64,000 nt of DNA from Pseudomonas sp. NBRC 111124 (GTDB taxonomy: Bacteria; Pseudomonadota; Gammaproteobacteria; Pseudomonadales; Pseudomonadaceae), in assembly GCF_001320245.1 (NCBI RefSeq), contig NZ_BCBA01000053.1:62001-126000 (forward strand), given 5' to 3'. The notes below the pieces were generated by a model. It did no database searches. It was given only the letters and a program-made list of their open reading frames with translations, and was not told where the DNA came from. Below are positions 9,839 to 19,323 of this stretch, one piece after another; position 1 is the first letter of the stretch; each line of letters starts with the position of its first letter. A program made the translations under genes and the position numbers.

Positions 9839-10765
9839 CTATTCGTTCACCAGCCGCTGCAGCAGCCCCTCCTCATGACGGGCGAGGATGCGCAGGATCT
9901 GATCGACCAACGCGCGGTCCGGCGCCTCGAGGTGGAAATGGTGCCCACCCGGGTGCCAGGAGACCTTGGCCTGGCTTGGCAGTGCCGCCTGACGCTGCTC
10001 GATACCGTTGCCGCTAAATGCGCCCTGCCTGCCGAACATCAGGTACAACGGACAGCGGATTTCCCGCAGCAGGTCGCACGCCTCGCGCTCGGTCAGTGGC
10101 ATCGGTTCGGGCAGCACCAGCCGTGGGTCGTGACGCCAGCAATAACCGTCGGCCAGCTGCAGCAGGTCGCGCAGGGCCAACAGCCGGGCGGCATCCTCGC
10201 TCAACTCGCCATCCAGGCGCTTGCGCCGTTGTTCGAGCGCGCATTCAAGGTTGTCGAACCGGCTGCCATCGGGTTCGCCGAAACCTTGCAACTGGCTGCG
10301 CTGGACCATCCGCTTGAGCCGATAGGCCCGCGCCAGGTGCTGAACGCGATCATCCTCGGCCACGGTGAACGGCGCACCGATGCCATCGAGGAAGATCATG
10401 CTGGCGATGCCGCTGGTCATGGCGGCCAGCAGCGAGGCGATACCGGTACCCATGCCATGGGCGAGTACGTGAAACTGCGACAGGCCCAGGCTGTCGGTAA
10501 CCGCCAGCATGTCCTCGGCATGCTCCCACAGGTAATAGCCACTGTCGTGACGGCGGTGATCGGAACGGCCGTGGCCGACCAGGTCCGGTGCAACCACGAA
10601 GCAACCTTCAAGCAACGGCCCCAGGCGTTCGAAAGAGGCTGCGTTGTCGAGCCAGCCATGGAGGGCCAGCACCGGGATGCCATCTTCGGCCCCCCAGGTC
10701 CGTACTGCTATTTCAATGCCGTCGTGATCCAGCAAATGATCCTTGGGACTGCACAGCGAATGCAT
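9839..10765 (-). CDS. Alpha/beta-hydrolase-fold protein with Gly at the nucleophile position
   Basis: 308 residues from the ATG at 10765 (GGGAG 8 bases upstream; the longer start at 10801 is less likely). The fold is clear: VLALHGWLDNAASFERL (oxyanion loop), VAPDLVGHGRSDHR, nucleophile elbow and the final HHFHLEAP histidine. The elbow, however, reads LAHGMGTG: the residue that should be Ser in the Sm-x-Ser-x-Sm motif is Gly104 (codon GGC, one base from AGC). Either the protein is a non-catalytic member or this copy has lost activity. It resembles the MhpC/serine hydrolase-like proteins seen next to VOC genes. Confidence 0.85.
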   Translation of the reverse strand: MHSLCSPKDHLLDHDGIEIAVRTWGAEDGIPVLALHGWLDNAASFERLGPLLEGCFVVAPDLVGHGRSDHRRHDSGYYLWEHAEDMLAVTDSLGLSQFHVLAHGMGTGIASLLAAMTSGIASMIFLDGIGAPFTVAEDDRVQHLARAYRLKRMVQRSQLQGFGEPDGSRFDNLECALEQRRKRLDGELSEDAARLLALRDLLQLADGYCWRHDPRLVLPEPMPLTEREACDLLREIRCPLYLMFGRQGAFSGNGIEQRQAALPSQAKVSWHPGGHHFHLEAPDRALVDQILRILARHEEGLLQRLVNE

Positions 10766-10941
10766 TGGAGTTCTCCCTGACAAGATGCCGTAGTCCACCA
10801 TGTCGCAGTCCCATCACCCGCGCTGCTCTCCCCCCGACCCTCGCATGCACAGGACCGACCCTGCAGATTGACCTATGTACCACTCACAGATGGAGTGGGC
10901 GCTGTCAACTGATGCCTCCCTGTTACCCTAGGCGCTCAACC

Positions 10942-13900
10942 ATGACGACATCCACGCCCTATCACCAGGCTCAGATCCTGCGCAACCTGCCCGCCTGGAC
11001 CACCACCCTGCACCCCGATCACACCCGGCGCATCGTGCAAAGCCTGCGCAAGGACTACCTGGATGAAACGGGCTTGCCCTACAGTTGGTACGCCGCGGCC
11101 AGTGTAGAAGACCAGGCCTTCTTGCAACAACTCATGGGCTGCCGTGATGCCCGGTTCGCGGCGCTGCGCGACGCACTCCAGGGCTTCAAGCAGATCAGCG
11201 AATTCTGCAAGCCACTGCTCAAGGCGCGGCTGGGCCTGGGTGTCGACGTGGACCAGGCCCAATACGTTCATCAGCCGTACAAGGTGTTCACCACCCTGAC
11301 GAACCCACCTGGCCTGGAAATTTCGCTGGGCGAAGAACCACCCCTGATCACACGCCCCGATGGGCCGCCAGAGAAGCGCTCTCTGCTGGAAGCAGCACTG
11401 CACAATTTCGAAGGGCCTGCCGAGTGTGGCCCGCTCGACACCCTGACTCGTGCCGCGAACGACGACACATCACTCTTCCCCTTGGAGCCAAGCGCGTTCA
11501 TCGATCATTGTCGAACGCTAGACCTGGGCCAGCGCTATCAGGACCACCTGCAAACGGTTTATGAGGGGCCCAGGAAAGCCGAGATCGAACAACTGTGGAT
11601 GGACGCAACACGCCAGGCACTCAAAACCGAGGCAATGATCGCGTACCTCAAAGGCCTGTTGACGATCAAGGGTGGGGCTGCTCTGACCCAACTCTGCAAC
11701 GACGAACGTTCGCCACGCTATGATGAACAACCGCTTCATTGCTGGCATTTCAGCCTGTTCGGCATCCCGATACATGACGTCCTGCTGATTGGCCCCAACG
11801 CTGCCAATCGGATCAATCCCTGTATCCTCTACATTCCTCAGGATACCGAGCATCCGGTCCGGGAATACGCCTCCTTGCAAAAGGCCGGCGCACACTTGCG
11901 CCAACGCTTGGTGCAAACCCGGTTCCGCCGTCACCTGATCAGCTTCGCGGACAAGAGCAGGCAAGTCGAACTTACCCAAAAGCTGGAAAACGCCTTGTTC
12001 GATCAAAGCGCCTCTGCGCGCAAGCCCCGTGACAATCCTAATCTTCACTTCGCCCAGGTCAGGCTGGAAAGCCCCATCTGGCCAGCGCTCTACAGAGACC
12101 ACATCAGACGCGTCAAGGCAGATGCCCGAACGATCGCGGTCCCTACCGCCGATGCTGATGCCAAGGCACGCAAAGCGCGCCTGGAGCATTGGCGCGATGC
12201 CGGAATGAACCTGCTCAATGTGGCCGCATTCTTCGTCCCAGGCCTGGATGCCGCCATGCTAGGCGTTTTTGCCTACGACATCATGAACTCGGTGTTTACC
12301 GGTTTCGAAGCCTGGGAAGAAGGCGATACCCATGAGGCATTGCAACAAGTGGAATCGTTGGCCATCAATGCCGCCACGATTGCCGGCTTCGCCGTCGGCG
12401 CCCAGCTGGTGAAAGCATCAGGATTTGTCGATGCGTTGAAGAGTGTCTGGAAGGGTGGCAGCGAGCGGCTCTGGCAACCCGACATGCGCCCCTATGCCAG
12501 CGAAGCGGTCTTGCCGGCAGATGCTCAGCCTGATGCGCAGGGGCTCTATTACATAGGCGGCAAAGCCCACGTGTCGCTGGAGGGCAGGCTGTATGAAGTG
12601 TTCGAAAGTGCTGACGGACAATGGCGTGTTCGCCACCCGGATACCGCCGATGCCTACAGCCCGCCCCTGCGCTACCTGGGTGACCAACGCTGGCAACTGG
12701 CCCACGAAGACCCACTGACGTGGAGCGACGCCCGGTTGCTGCGAGCGCTTGGGCCGTTCAGCCAGGGCTTGGACACCGGGGAACAACTCAGTGCCATGCG
12801 TATTACCGCAAACGATGCCGATACCCTGCGCCATGCCCAGATCAATGGCTCCCGTCCGCCTGCCTTGCTGGCCGATGCGTTGCTACGTCTGCGCCTGGAC
12901 AACGACGTGCAGAGCACTATCACCCGGGTGCGCCATGGCTTGCCATTGGCGGCACACAAGAATTTCGCGCTGCCGGAACTGGTTAACCTGCCTGGCTGGC
13001 CGAAGAACTACAGGTTGAAGGTGTTCAGCGGTGCTGAAAAAGCGGGAGACGCTGTGTATTTCGGCGCCGAAGACGCTGCCAACCCAATGCTGATCGAAAT
13101 CTCTCGCTCGGAACTTGATAATGGCCAGCTCAGCAAGGCCGTGCTGGATCAGCTGGATGAAGATGCGATCACGCATCTGCTCAAGGACATTGCACCCGGG
13201 CACCGCGAGCGGGCCCTGGACGAGCAGTTGGCCGCCCGCCTGGCCGCACGTCGCCACGAAATCTTCGCAAGCCTGCTCGAAGGTCACCAACCGGTGCCAA
13301 GCGTCGAGGCCCAGACCATCAAGCGCCAATTCCCTGGCTTGCCCGGCAGCGTGCTGGAAAGCCTCGTCAGGCATGCCGGCAGCAGCGAACGGCAACGCCT
13401 GGCGAGCGGGCGGGTGCCGCTGCGCATTGCCGAAGAAGCCCGTCTCTTGCAAGCACGAGCCCGTCTTGACCATGCCCTGCTCGGTCTCTACCGGCCCAGC
13501 CTGGCCAATGCCGACAGCCTGACGTTACGCCAAGCATTAACGGCCAGCCATCCGCAAGCCAGCGACGCCGAGCTGCTGGAAATCGCCTTGGGCGACCGCC
13601 CGGCCTGTGCCACGTTGCTAGGCCAGCAACCCATCAAGCCAGGCTGGCGCTCCCCCCTGCGCCTTGCCCATGGGCGCATCGGTTACCCGCTCAGCGGCCG
13701 AGGCAGTGCAGGAGCCGCCGATCTTCAACTCCGTACACTGTTCCCATCGCTCAACGCGACACAGCGCGCTGCCTTGCGAGCCGAGCTGAGCGAAACGAGT
13801 GACCTGGGTGCGGCGGTCAAGCAGTTGCAAGCGCAATGGCGCACGCTTGAACGCGACCTGAAGAGCTGGATCTGGAGCGCGACTGACGCGTTCGAGATGC

Positions 13901-15807
13901 AGGATCGACAAACCTGCGCCCAGCTGCTTAAAGAGGCCTGGCGGCGAGAAGGCGCGAGCAATCGGCATACGCTGGTGCTGGAACGTATGCGCCTACCCCG
14001 CATGCCCGCAGTGAACGCCCGCATGCCCCATATCCACGAGCTCAAGCTGACCGGGTTGGAGCTGGAGCAACTGGATGCTCAATTCCTCTCCTGCTTCCCT
14101 AATCTGCAAGTACTGGAAGTGACCGGCAACCCGGCTATCGATGCCCAAGTGCTGTTCGAAGCGCTGGCATCGGTGCCCCGCTTGCGCAGCCTGGACCTGA
14201 CCAGCAATGCGCTTGCCAGTCTCACACCTACCGCGCAAAGGGCACTGGCAGCGATGCCCGACCTGCGCCGACTGAACCTGCGCCGCAATCGACTGACACT
14301 TGACGAAAGCACACTGAGCTTCCTCGCCCGCCGGCCACTGGACGAACTGAGACTTGGTAGCAACCGCATCACCCTTGATGAGAACCTCGCCAGGGGGTTT
14401 CAGGACCTTGTCCATCTGCAGCGACTGGACCTGGACTTCAACCCACTGCAGCGCGCGCCCGATGTCAGCTACATGGCCCGCCTGCGGCACCTGGATTTGA
14501 ACAACGCTGAGCTGACATCATGGCCCGACGGCCTCACCACCTTGATGAGCCAGCCTCAGTATCAGTTGCGCTATCTGGATCTTTCATTCAACCGCATCCA
14601 TCACGTCGACGGGCTGCCGACTATACTCCGCAGTCCGTATGCTCGGGATGTCAGCGCCCGCCTGCCCGAACGCCGCTGGCTGTTCAACTACAACAATTTG
14701 GAAGCCCAAACGCTCACTCGCCTGCGCACCCTTGGCGTCAACGTCTTCGAGCACACTGCCGAACGTCCCGAGTGGCAGGGGCTCTGGCGCGATTCGGCGA
14801 GTGCTCATCAAAACCAGCTGTGGGCCGATCTGTTCGAGCAGGACGAAAACGGTCACTTGCAAGCCGTGCTGGAACGCCTGACCTACTCGAAGGAAGCGCA
14901 ACGCGATCCACGAGGACTGCGCGAACGGGTATGGTCGCTGCTAGAGCAAGCCCGTGAAGACACTGCGCTGCGCGAGCGCCTGAACGAAGTGGCAGAGTTG
15001 TACCCCCCTACCTGTGGTGACGCTGGCGCCGAAGCTTTCAGTGCCCTGGAAGTGGAACTGCTGGCCAACCGGGCAGCCGGCCAGGCACATGACACCGCCA
15101 AGCCGCTGTTCGACCTGTACCGCCAGCTGTATCGCCGGGAGAAGGTCAATGCACTGGCTGACCGCATCAGCTTCAAGCGCGGCCAGCGCAAGCAGGCACT
15201 GCTTGAGGATGTCATGGATGACGAATTGCCGGCCTATGACGAGCTGGATGTGCCTACCGCCTTCCCGGATGTAGACCTGGAAACGGGCTTGGTCGACGAT
15301 ATCGAAGTCCGCTTGGCCTTGCGCCAGTCCCTTGCAGAGACACTCGATTTTCCCGAGCCTAGCAGTGGCATGCTCTATCGTAGCCAGGCACGGATCAATC
15401 GGCAGATCATCGCCAACGTGGAAGCTGCTGTACGCACACTCGATGCCGACACCGCTGCCCGGCAGCAATGGATGGCGGAACAACCAGTCTGGCGTAAATA
15501 CCTGAAGGACCGATATGCCAGCCAGTTCGAAGCCATTACCGACTTCTGGCGCCCAGGCCTCGACTATCTGTTCTATTGCTGGGATGCAGACAACGAGCCC
15601 ATCATCCAGCTGGACAGCGCCATAACCCGTGCATTGACACCTGTCATGCCAGCCTCTGTGTTGGATGAACACGGCGTGTTACGCCGAGTTCCCCTCGAGC
15701 AGCCAGCGTTCGATCATGCCATGGAGACGTTGACGCGCGAGCAGCAGAAAGTGGAAGCCGGGCTGCTGCTGAGCCTTACCCGGCAATGGGAGGTCATCGA
15801 CGCTTGA
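10942..15807 (+). CDS. Giant DUF6543/LRR protein with C-terminal NEL (E3 ubiquitin ligase-like) domain
   Basis: 1621 residues from ATG 10942 (an in-frame ATG at 10912 is possible; neither has a strong ribosome site). Roughly: residues 1-420, helical N-terminal region; about 420-500, hydrophobic stretch (LLNVAAFFVPGLDAAMLGVF ... IAGFAVGAQLV) typical of Pseudomonas 'dermonecrotic toxin domain' (DUF6543) proteins; about 1035-1250, leucine-rich repeats (LQVLEVTGNPAID, LRSLDLTSNALASL, LRRLNLRRNRLTL, LRYLDLSFNRIHHV); about 1300-1450, NEL-like domain (LRERVWSLLEQAREDTALRE ... TCGDAGAEAFSALEVELL) with candidate catalytic Cys1358. NEL domains of Shigella IpaH and Salmonella SspH transfer ubiquitin in host cells. 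No signal peptide is visible and no secretion genes adjoin it, so delivery is unknown. The gene stops 7 bases from the convergent helicase stop. Confidence 0.85.
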   Translation: MTTSTPYHQAQILRNLPAWTTTLHPDHTRRIVQSLRKDYLDETGLPYSWYAAASVEDQAFLQQLMGCRDARFAALRDALQGFKQISEFCKPLLKARLGLGVDVDQAQYVHQPYKVFTTLTNPPGLEISLGEEPPLITRPDGPPEKRSLLEAALHNFEGPAECGPLDTLTRAANDDTSLFPLEPSAFIDHCRTLDLGQRYQDHLQTVYEGPRKAEIEQLWMDATRQALKTEAMIAYLKGLLTIKGGAALTQLCNDERSPRYDEQPLHCWHFSLFGIPIHDVLLIGPNAANRINPCILYIPQDTEHPVREYASLQKAGAHLRQRLVQTRFRRHLISFADKSRQVELTQKLENALFDQSASARKPRDNPNLHFAQVRLESPIWPALYRDHIRRVKADARTIAVPTADADAKARKARLEHWRDAGMNLLNVAAFFVPGLDAAMLGVFAYDIMNSVFTGFEAWEEGDTHEALQQVESLAINAATIAGFAVGAQLVKASGFVDALKSVWKGGSERLWQPDMRPYASEAVLPADAQPDAQGLYYIGGKAHVSLEGRLYEVFESADGQWRVRHPDTADAYSPPLRYLGDQRWQLAHEDPLTWSDARLLRALGPFSQGLDTGEQLSAMRITANDADTLRHAQINGSRPPALLADALLRLRLDNDVQSTITRVRHGLPLAAHKNFALPELVNLPGWPKNYRLKVFSGAEKAGDAVYFGAEDAANPMLIEISRSELDNGQLSKAVLDQLDEDAITHLLKDIAPGHRERALDEQLAARLAARRHEIFASLLEGHQPVPSVEAQTIKRQFPGLPGSVLESLVRHAGSSERQRLASGRVPLRIAEEARLLQARARLDHALLGLYRPSLANADSLTLRQALTASHPQASDAELLEIALGDRPACATLLGQQPIKPGWRSPLRLAHGRIGYPLSGRGSAGAADLQLRTLFPSLNATQRAALRAELSETSDLGAAVKQLQAQWRTLERDLKSWIWSATDAFEMQDRQTCAQLLKEAWRREGASNRHTLVLERMRLPRMPAVNARMPHIHELKLTGLELEQLDAQFLSCFPNLQVLEVTGNPAIDAQVLFEALASVPRLRSLDLTSNALASLTPTAQRALAAMPDLRRLNLRRNRLTLDESTLSFLARRPLDELRLGSNRITLDENLARGFQDLVHLQRLDLDFNPLQRAPDVSYMARLRHLDLNNAELTSWPDGLTTLMSQPQYQLRYLDLSFNRIHHVDGLPTILRSPYARDVSARLPERRWLFNYNNLEAQTLTRLRTLGVNVFEHTAERPEWQGLWRDSASAHQNQLWADLFEQDENGHLQAVLERLTYSKEAQRDPRGLRERVWSLLEQAREDTALRERLNEVAELYPPTCGDAGAEAFSALEVELLANRAAGQAHDTAKPLFDLYRQLYRREKVNALADRISFKRGQRKQALLEDVMDDELPAYDELDVPTAFPDVDLETGLVDDIEVRLALRQSLAETLDFPEPSSGMLYRSQARINRQIIANVEAAVRTLDADTAARQQWMAEQPVWRKYLKDRYASQFEAITDFWRPGLDYLFYCWDADNEPIIQLDSAITRALTPVMPASVLDEHGVLRRVPLEQPAFDHAMETLTREQQKVEAGLLLSLTRQWEVIDA

Positions 15808-15814
15808 ACGCGGC

Positions 15815-18286
15815 TCAATGACCGCGCAGGTCTTCGAAGAAGGCCTGCCGCCCGTCTACCTGGGCTGACGCGCGCGGCGCACTCGCCGCCTCGCCGTTGG
15901 CGGGCTCGACATGCCAATAGCAGTGCCTGACCGCACGGGTGACCGCGACGTAGGCCAGGCGCTGCACCTCTTCCTTCTGCGCCGTATCGAAAGGCTGGGC
16001 ATCACCCGCCTTGCCCAGACCGGCCTGGCGGTACACCTGGTTCTTGTAGGGGGAGCTGGTCAGGTACTGGCAGTCGCCGAGCATGAACACCGCATCGGCT
16101 TGCAGGCCTTTGGCACTGTGGTAGGTCAGCTGGCGCAGGCGACGTTGTTCGGCAGGCAGCGCGGCTTCGGCATGCAGGACGGTCTGCAGATGCTCACTCA
16201 TCAGGGCTTTGTCGCTGCCTTTGCGGTACAGCATCATCACCGATTCCCCGCGCTGGTAATGCTCGATCAACGTCTCGCCCAGCGCCGCCTCATCACGCTC
16301 GAAGACCCGTACCGGGGCGCCCGGCAGCTCGGCCGCCGGCCCACTGGCCCGCGCTTTCTTGCCGGGAATGGCCGGCGTGCCCTTGACCAGGTGCTCGGCG
16401 GCATCGATCACCTGCTGCTGGCAGCGGTAGTTGTCGACCAGCATCACCCGGGTGTTGGCTGGCGACAGGAAGGCCTTGGTGAACTCCATGAAGTACTTCG
16501 GCGAACTGCCGCGCCAGCCGTAGATGGACTGCCAGTCGTCACCCACGCACATGAGCGAGGAATGCTGGGCATTGCGACCGGTGTGCATGGCCGGGCCACG
16601 GCGGCGGATTTCCGCAAGGCAGGCGCGCAGCCAGCTGACGATCTGCGGCGAGACGTCCTGGAATTCGTCGATCATCAGGTGCGCCAATGGCCGCAGCAGC
16701 GGGTCGGGCAACAGCCGCAGATTCTCCGGGTTGTTCTCGCCGAACAGGGCGAACATGCGGTTGTAGCTCATCACCGGGGGCGACTGGTCGAGCAGGTGCG
16801 CTTCCAGCGCTTTCCAGTATAGGGCCAAGGCCTCGAAGAACAGCGCGTCGGGGTCGCCAGCCGGGAAGTTCATGGCCGCCACGGCCGGGTTAACCTCGAG
16901 GCCGAGGTTCTCGATGAAGTTGGCAGCGCCGACAAAGGCGTCGAGCAGCGGCGCCGGCGCCAGCTCGCCCTTGACCTTGTACTCGAAACCGGGCCCTGCC
17001 GCGGCATCGCCGGCCAAGGATGCGGCCAGGCGCCGGGCCATGGCGTAGTTGTCGAGCCAGATCAGCGGCTTGTCGCAGAACGCCTGCAACAAGGTGCGCT
17101 TGACCGCCCACTCGGCCCGCACTGCCAGCTTTGCGCCGGGGCGTTGATACTGGGCACTTTCCGCCGGGTCAAAGCCCAGCACCACCCAGGCATCGAGGCC
17201 CTCCAGGCGACCATGCACATGGAAGCGACTGCCACGGATCTCGACGGTTTCCCGACACGGCTCGATACCTTTGATCGGCCAGGCGCCGGCAGCGAACCAC
17301 AGGTCTTCGATGACATCGCACAGTTCTTCATCACGCTGGGCGGCCAGCTGGGTGACCTGCACCCGCTTCTGCACATCCGGGTGATCCGGGTCCAGCGGCT
17401 TGAGTTGCAAGGCCTCGCGACGCAGGGTGGCGACAATCTCGGCGAAACGCGGGCTCTGGCCAAGCAACTGGCTGTAGCACTGGTTGAGCTGTTGGCGCTG
17501 GGCATCGTTCAGGCGCAGGTCGAACGGGTTGCTCTCGGCCTCTGCCTCGCGGCCGGCCGGCATCTCGTTGCCCAGGGTCTCGAACGCCCGCACCTGGCCA
17601 AAGCCCGGCAGGCTGCGCACCAGCGGCAGAATGCGCGAATGGAAGGTACGCACCAGTTCGCGCGCCCTGGCCGGTTGCAGGTCGAGCTGCCACAGCCCGA
17701 ATACCTGCACCAGGCGCTTGATGAAGTCCTTGCGCGATTCGCGGGTGAAGGTAACCACCGTCATCGCGTCCAGCTCGTAGCCCAGGTAATGCCGCAGCAG
17801 CAGGATGCGCAGCACCAGCGAGGTCGATTTACCCGCCCCGGCACCCGCCACCACGCAGGTGGATGGCGTGTCGCTGAAAATCAGCTTCCACTGCGCCGCG
17901 CTGGGCTGGGCCTCGGCCGGCAGGCGCTGGGCAACGTCAGCCTTGAAGCGCTTTTTCAGCTCGGCGCTCAATGGCAGGCGCCAATCGTCGAACAGGTTGT
18001 CGTCCTGCCCGGGCACGGCGGCGCTGTCAGGTCGCGCATCGCGAATCACCAGCACCTGGCGCCCGGCCTCATAACCTTCCACCCGGCCACGTTCGAACCC
18101 TTCACGCAGGCCATCGGCGTGGCCGCTGCGCTGGCCGGTGGCATGGCCAAGGAACCAGGAGTCGCGGTGTTGCGCCTGCAGGCGGCTCAGGCCACCGCCC
18201 AGCAGGCGGGCAACAAGGCGACGCAACCAGGGCAGCTGGGCGGGTGGGGTCAGTTCGGCGGGGGCCTGGGGTTGCTCGTGGGCCAC
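15815..18286 (-). CDS. UvrD/Rep-superfamily (SF1A) DNA helicase, HelD-like
   Basis: About 823 residues from GTG 18286 (GGAG 5 bases upstream); an in-frame ATG at 18331 would add 15 residues. SF1 motifs are in order: Walker A VAGAGAGKSTSLVLRIL near residue 170, DEFQDVSPQI (motif II), GDDWQSIYGWRGSSPKYF (motif III/IV region), LTYHSAKGLQADAVF (motif V) and YVAVTRAVRHCYW (motif VI). The GWRG segment and domain order resemble DNA helicase IV. The first 110 residues are basic and unrelated to the helicase core. ATP-dependent 3'-5' unwinding in repair or replication restart is expected from the family. Confidence 0.88.
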   Translation of the reverse strand: MAHEQPQAPAELTPPAQLPWLRRLVARLLGGGLSRLQAQHRDSWFLGHATGQRSGHADGLREGFERGRVEGYEAGRQVLVIRDARPDSAAVPGQDDNLFDDWRLPLSAELKKRFKADVAQRLPAEAQPSAAQWKLIFSDTPSTCVVAGAGAGKSTSLVLRILLLRHYLGYELDAMTVVTFTRESRKDFIKRLVQVFGLWQLDLQPARARELVRTFHSRILPLVRSLPGFGQVRAFETLGNEMPAGREAEAESNPFDLRLNDAQRQQLNQCYSQLLGQSPRFAEIVATLRREALQLKPLDPDHPDVQKRVQVTQLAAQRDEELCDVIEDLWFAAGAWPIKGIEPCRETVEIRGSRFHVHGRLEGLDAWVVLGFDPAESAQYQRPGAKLAVRAEWAVKRTLLQAFCDKPLIWLDNYAMARRLAASLAGDAAAGPGFEYKVKGELAPAPLLDAFVGAANFIENLGLEVNPAVAAMNFPAGDPDALFFEALALYWKALEAHLLDQSPPVMSYNRMFALFGENNPENLRLLPDPLLRPLAHLMIDEFQDVSPQIVSWLRACLAEIRRRGPAMHTGRNAQHSSLMCVGDDWQSIYGWRGSSPKYFMEFTKAFLSPANTRVMLVDNYRCQQQVIDAAEHLVKGTPAIPGKKARASGPAAELPGAPVRVFERDEAALGETLIEHYQRGESVMMLYRKGSDKALMSEHLQTVLHAEAALPAEQRRLRQLTYHSAKGLQADAVFMLGDCQYLTSSPYKNQVYRQAGLGKAGDAQPFDTAQKEEVQRLAYVAVTRAVRHCYWHVEPANGEAASAPRASAQVDGRQAFFEDLRGH

Positions 18287-18506
18287 GGTCACTCCGTTGA
18301 AAATCAGTTCAGCGGGCCATGTTCGCCGCATCCGTCGAAAATCGCTAGCGAATGCTTGCAGATCAGTGCATTAGGCGATGAATCGCATAATCCACATTGC
18401 CACTATCAATCTATAAAACAGATGATAATAAGTCGATATTTACGCTTATTTTCGATCTATTTTTGGCGCATCATGGCTTCATTCCACTGATTCAAGGAGC
18501 ACGACC

Positions 18507-19205
18507 ATGCTGCAACTGCGACCCTTCGAAGGCCTCGGCCACGCCAACCACGGCTGGCTCGATGCTCACCACCATTTCTCGTTCGCCGAATACTACGACC
18601 CGGCGCGCATGCACTGGGGCAACCTGCGGGTCTGGAACGACGACCTGATCGCCGCCGGCAGCGGCTTCCCGCCGCACCCGCACCGCGACATGGAAATCAT
18701 CACCTATGTCCGTGAAGGCGCCATTACCCACCAGGACAGCCTGGGCAACAAGGGCCGTACCGAGGCGGGTGACGTGCAGGTGATGAGTGCTGGCAGCGGC
18801 ATCGTGCACAGCGAATACAACCTGGAAGAGGTCGATACCCGCATCTTCCAGATCTGGATCGTGCCGGAGAAGGTCGGTGATGCGCCGTCCTGGGGTGTCC
18901 GTCCATTCCCTAAAGGTGAACGTGGCGAAGGCTTCGTGACCCTGGCCAGCGGCCGTGCGGGCGATGAGGACAGCCTGCAGATCCGCGCCGATGCGCGCTT
19001 GCTGGCTGCAACCTTGCGAGCCGGTGAAAGCGCCGAGTACCGCTTCGAAGCCGGGCGCCGCGGTTATCTGGTGCCGGCCAAGGGGCTGGTGGAAGTCAAT
19101 GGGCTGCGGGCCAAGGGCCGCGATGGCGTGGCGATCGAGCAGGAAGAAGTGCTGCGAGTGACTGCGATCGAGGACAGCGAGATCGTCTTGGTCGATGTCG
19201 CTTGA
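18507..19205 (+). CDS. Pirin family protein (bicupin)
   Basis: 232 residues, ATG preceded by AAGGAG. The pirin N-domain is complete: FAEYYDPARMHWGNLRVWND, PHPHRDMEIITYV with metal ligands His57 and His59, and GSGIVHSEYN with His101 and Glu103. Bacterial pirins of this length (YhhW type) bind iron and some have quercetin 2,3-dioxygenase activity; others have regulatory roles. The upstream 18340-18480 segment is strongly AT-rich for this genome and probably holds the promoter, divergent from the helicase. Confidence 0.9.
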   Translation: MLQLRPFEGLGHANHGWLDAHHHFSFAEYYDPARMHWGNLRVWNDDLIAAGSGFPPHPHRDMEIITYVREGAITHQDSLGNKGRTEAGDVQVMSAGSGIVHSEYNLEEVDTRIFQIWIVPEKVGDAPSWGVRPFPKGERGEGFVTLASGRAGDEDSLQIRADARLLAATLRAGESAEYRFEAGRRGYLVPAKGLVEVNGLRAKGRDGVAIEQEEVLRVTAIEDSEIVLVDVA

Positions 19206-19226
19206 GTGAAGGGGGCTGCTTTGCAG

Positions 19227-19299
19227 CCCTTTCGCGACACAAGGCCGCTCCTACAGGAGATCGCGTTTCCTGTAGGAGCGGCCTTGTGTCGCGAAAGGG
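19227..19299. repeat. Perfect 32-bp stem hairpin (REP-type), bidirectional terminator
   Basis: Arms 19227-19258 and 19268-19299 are perfectly complementary over 32 bases with a 9-base loop; the core includes TTCGCGACACAAGGCCGCTC and CTCCTACAGG, a common Pseudomonas intergenic repeat. Flanking GGGGCTGC/GCGGCCCC may extend the stem. It lies between the convergent pirin and pgm genes. Confidence 0.8.
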
Positions 19300-19323
19300 C
19301 CGCAAAGCGGCCCCAGAGATCAA

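Noticed and set aside
10588..10941. Upstream extension of the NEL/LRR protein frame by 118 codons
   Set aside because: It runs through the divergent hydrolase gene and has non-protein-like composition; ATG 10942 (or 10912) is the likelier start.
14619..14628. CTATACT inside the LRR gene as an RpoS promoter
   Set aside because: It lies within coding sequence with no gene starting downstream in the same direction; chance match.
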